NCBI GenBank assembly: GCA_031287395.1
Contig: JAITTA010000128.1
Coordinates: forward strand, 1 to 8,349
Origin: Dysgonamonadaceae bacterium
GTDB taxonomy: Bacteria; Bacteroidota; Bacteroidia; Bacteroidales; Azobacteroidaceae
Length of the DNA stretch: 8,349 nt
Direction: 5' to 3'
In this document: piece after piece, positions 8,223-8,349 of the stretch
Position numbering within the stretch: position 1 is the stretch's first letter
How the letters are laid out: each line of letters opens with the position of its first letter
Made by a program: the position numbers and the translations under genes
The notes under the pieces: generated by a model
Told to the model about the DNA's origin: nothing
Database searches by the model: none
What the model saw: the letters and a program-made list of their open reading frames with translations, nothing else

Positions 8223-8349
8223 TCATTTCCTGATGACCTTGAAAATTTTGCCGTTGTACTGTAACAGGTACGTGCCTTTGGCATAGCCGGTCAGGTCGAT
8301 TGTTGTCGTGCCTTCCCCGGTTTTGTAAGTTCCCTTCAGCGAACCGGTC
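8223..8349 (-). CDS. C-terminal end of a protein with a T9SS type A-like sorting domain (partial)
   Basis: Only the last 41 codons are in the window; the gene continues past base 8349, and its stop is the TGA read at 8225-8223. The residues include TIDLTGYAKGTYLLQY and end in KIFKVIRK. This pattern (a DL-x-GYAKGxY turn, a beta-strand, a short Gly-Lys turn, a final strand and a basic C-terminus) is that of the Por/T9SS type A C-terminal sorting domain, which directs proteins across the outer membrane in Bacteroidota and is normally removed on export. The function of the cargo cannot be told from this piece. It is convergent with the enzyme row and belongs to another transcription unit. The match is by eye on a short stretch, so the family call is probable rather than certain. 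Confidence 0.7.
   Translation of the reverse strand, partial: TGSLKGTYKTGEGTTTIDLTGYAKGTYLLQYNGKIFKVIRK

Overview
The window looks like part of a glycan-degradation locus from a Bacteroidota bacterium, most likely of the order Bacteroidales. This rests on four things: moderately AT-rich coding DNA, A-rich leaders with no clear Shine-Dalgarno sequence before the genes, a run of exported carbohydrate-active enzymes packed on one strand, and the end of a convergent gene that resembles a type IX secretion (T9SS, Por) C-terminal sorting domain.

Layout. Bases 1 to about 295 are very AT-rich at the start (4 G/C in the first 60 bases) and hold no gene I can support. An open frame to 1566 follows. 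From about base 298 it matches the C-terminal half of the last gene in the row, a GH2-type glycosidase, but it lacks roughly 490 N-terminal residues. Three intact genes come next with gaps of 35, 10 and 12 bases: an SGNH-esterase/GH105 fusion (1602-3425), a heparinase II/III-like polysaccharide lyase (3436-5358) and a full-length GH2-type glycosidase of 920 residues (5371-8133). A perfect 15-bp hairpin (8149-8192) sits between this row and a convergent minus-strand gene, of which only the last 41 codons (8223-8349) are inside the window.

How the genes may work together (inference). All three intact enzymes begin with a signal peptide. The lyase would cut a uronate-containing polysaccharide by beta-elimination, leaving a 4,5-unsaturated uronyl group at the new non-reducing end. 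The GH105 domain would remove that unsaturated sugar, and the fused SGNH domain would remove ester groups such as acetyl. The GH2-type enzyme would then take off a neutral sugar or uronic acid. The substrate cannot be read from the sequence; uronate-rich pectic, arabinogalactan-protein or glycosaminoglycan-like glycans are all possible. No SusC/SusD pair, sulfatase or regulator lies in the window, so any such partners must lie upstream of base 1 or elsewhere.

The least ordinary points are the truncated but otherwise clean GH2 copy at the left edge, the altered catalytic blocks of the SGNH domain, a Cys/His cluster near the N-terminus of the lyase, and a conserved C-terminal module shared by the two GH2 proteins.
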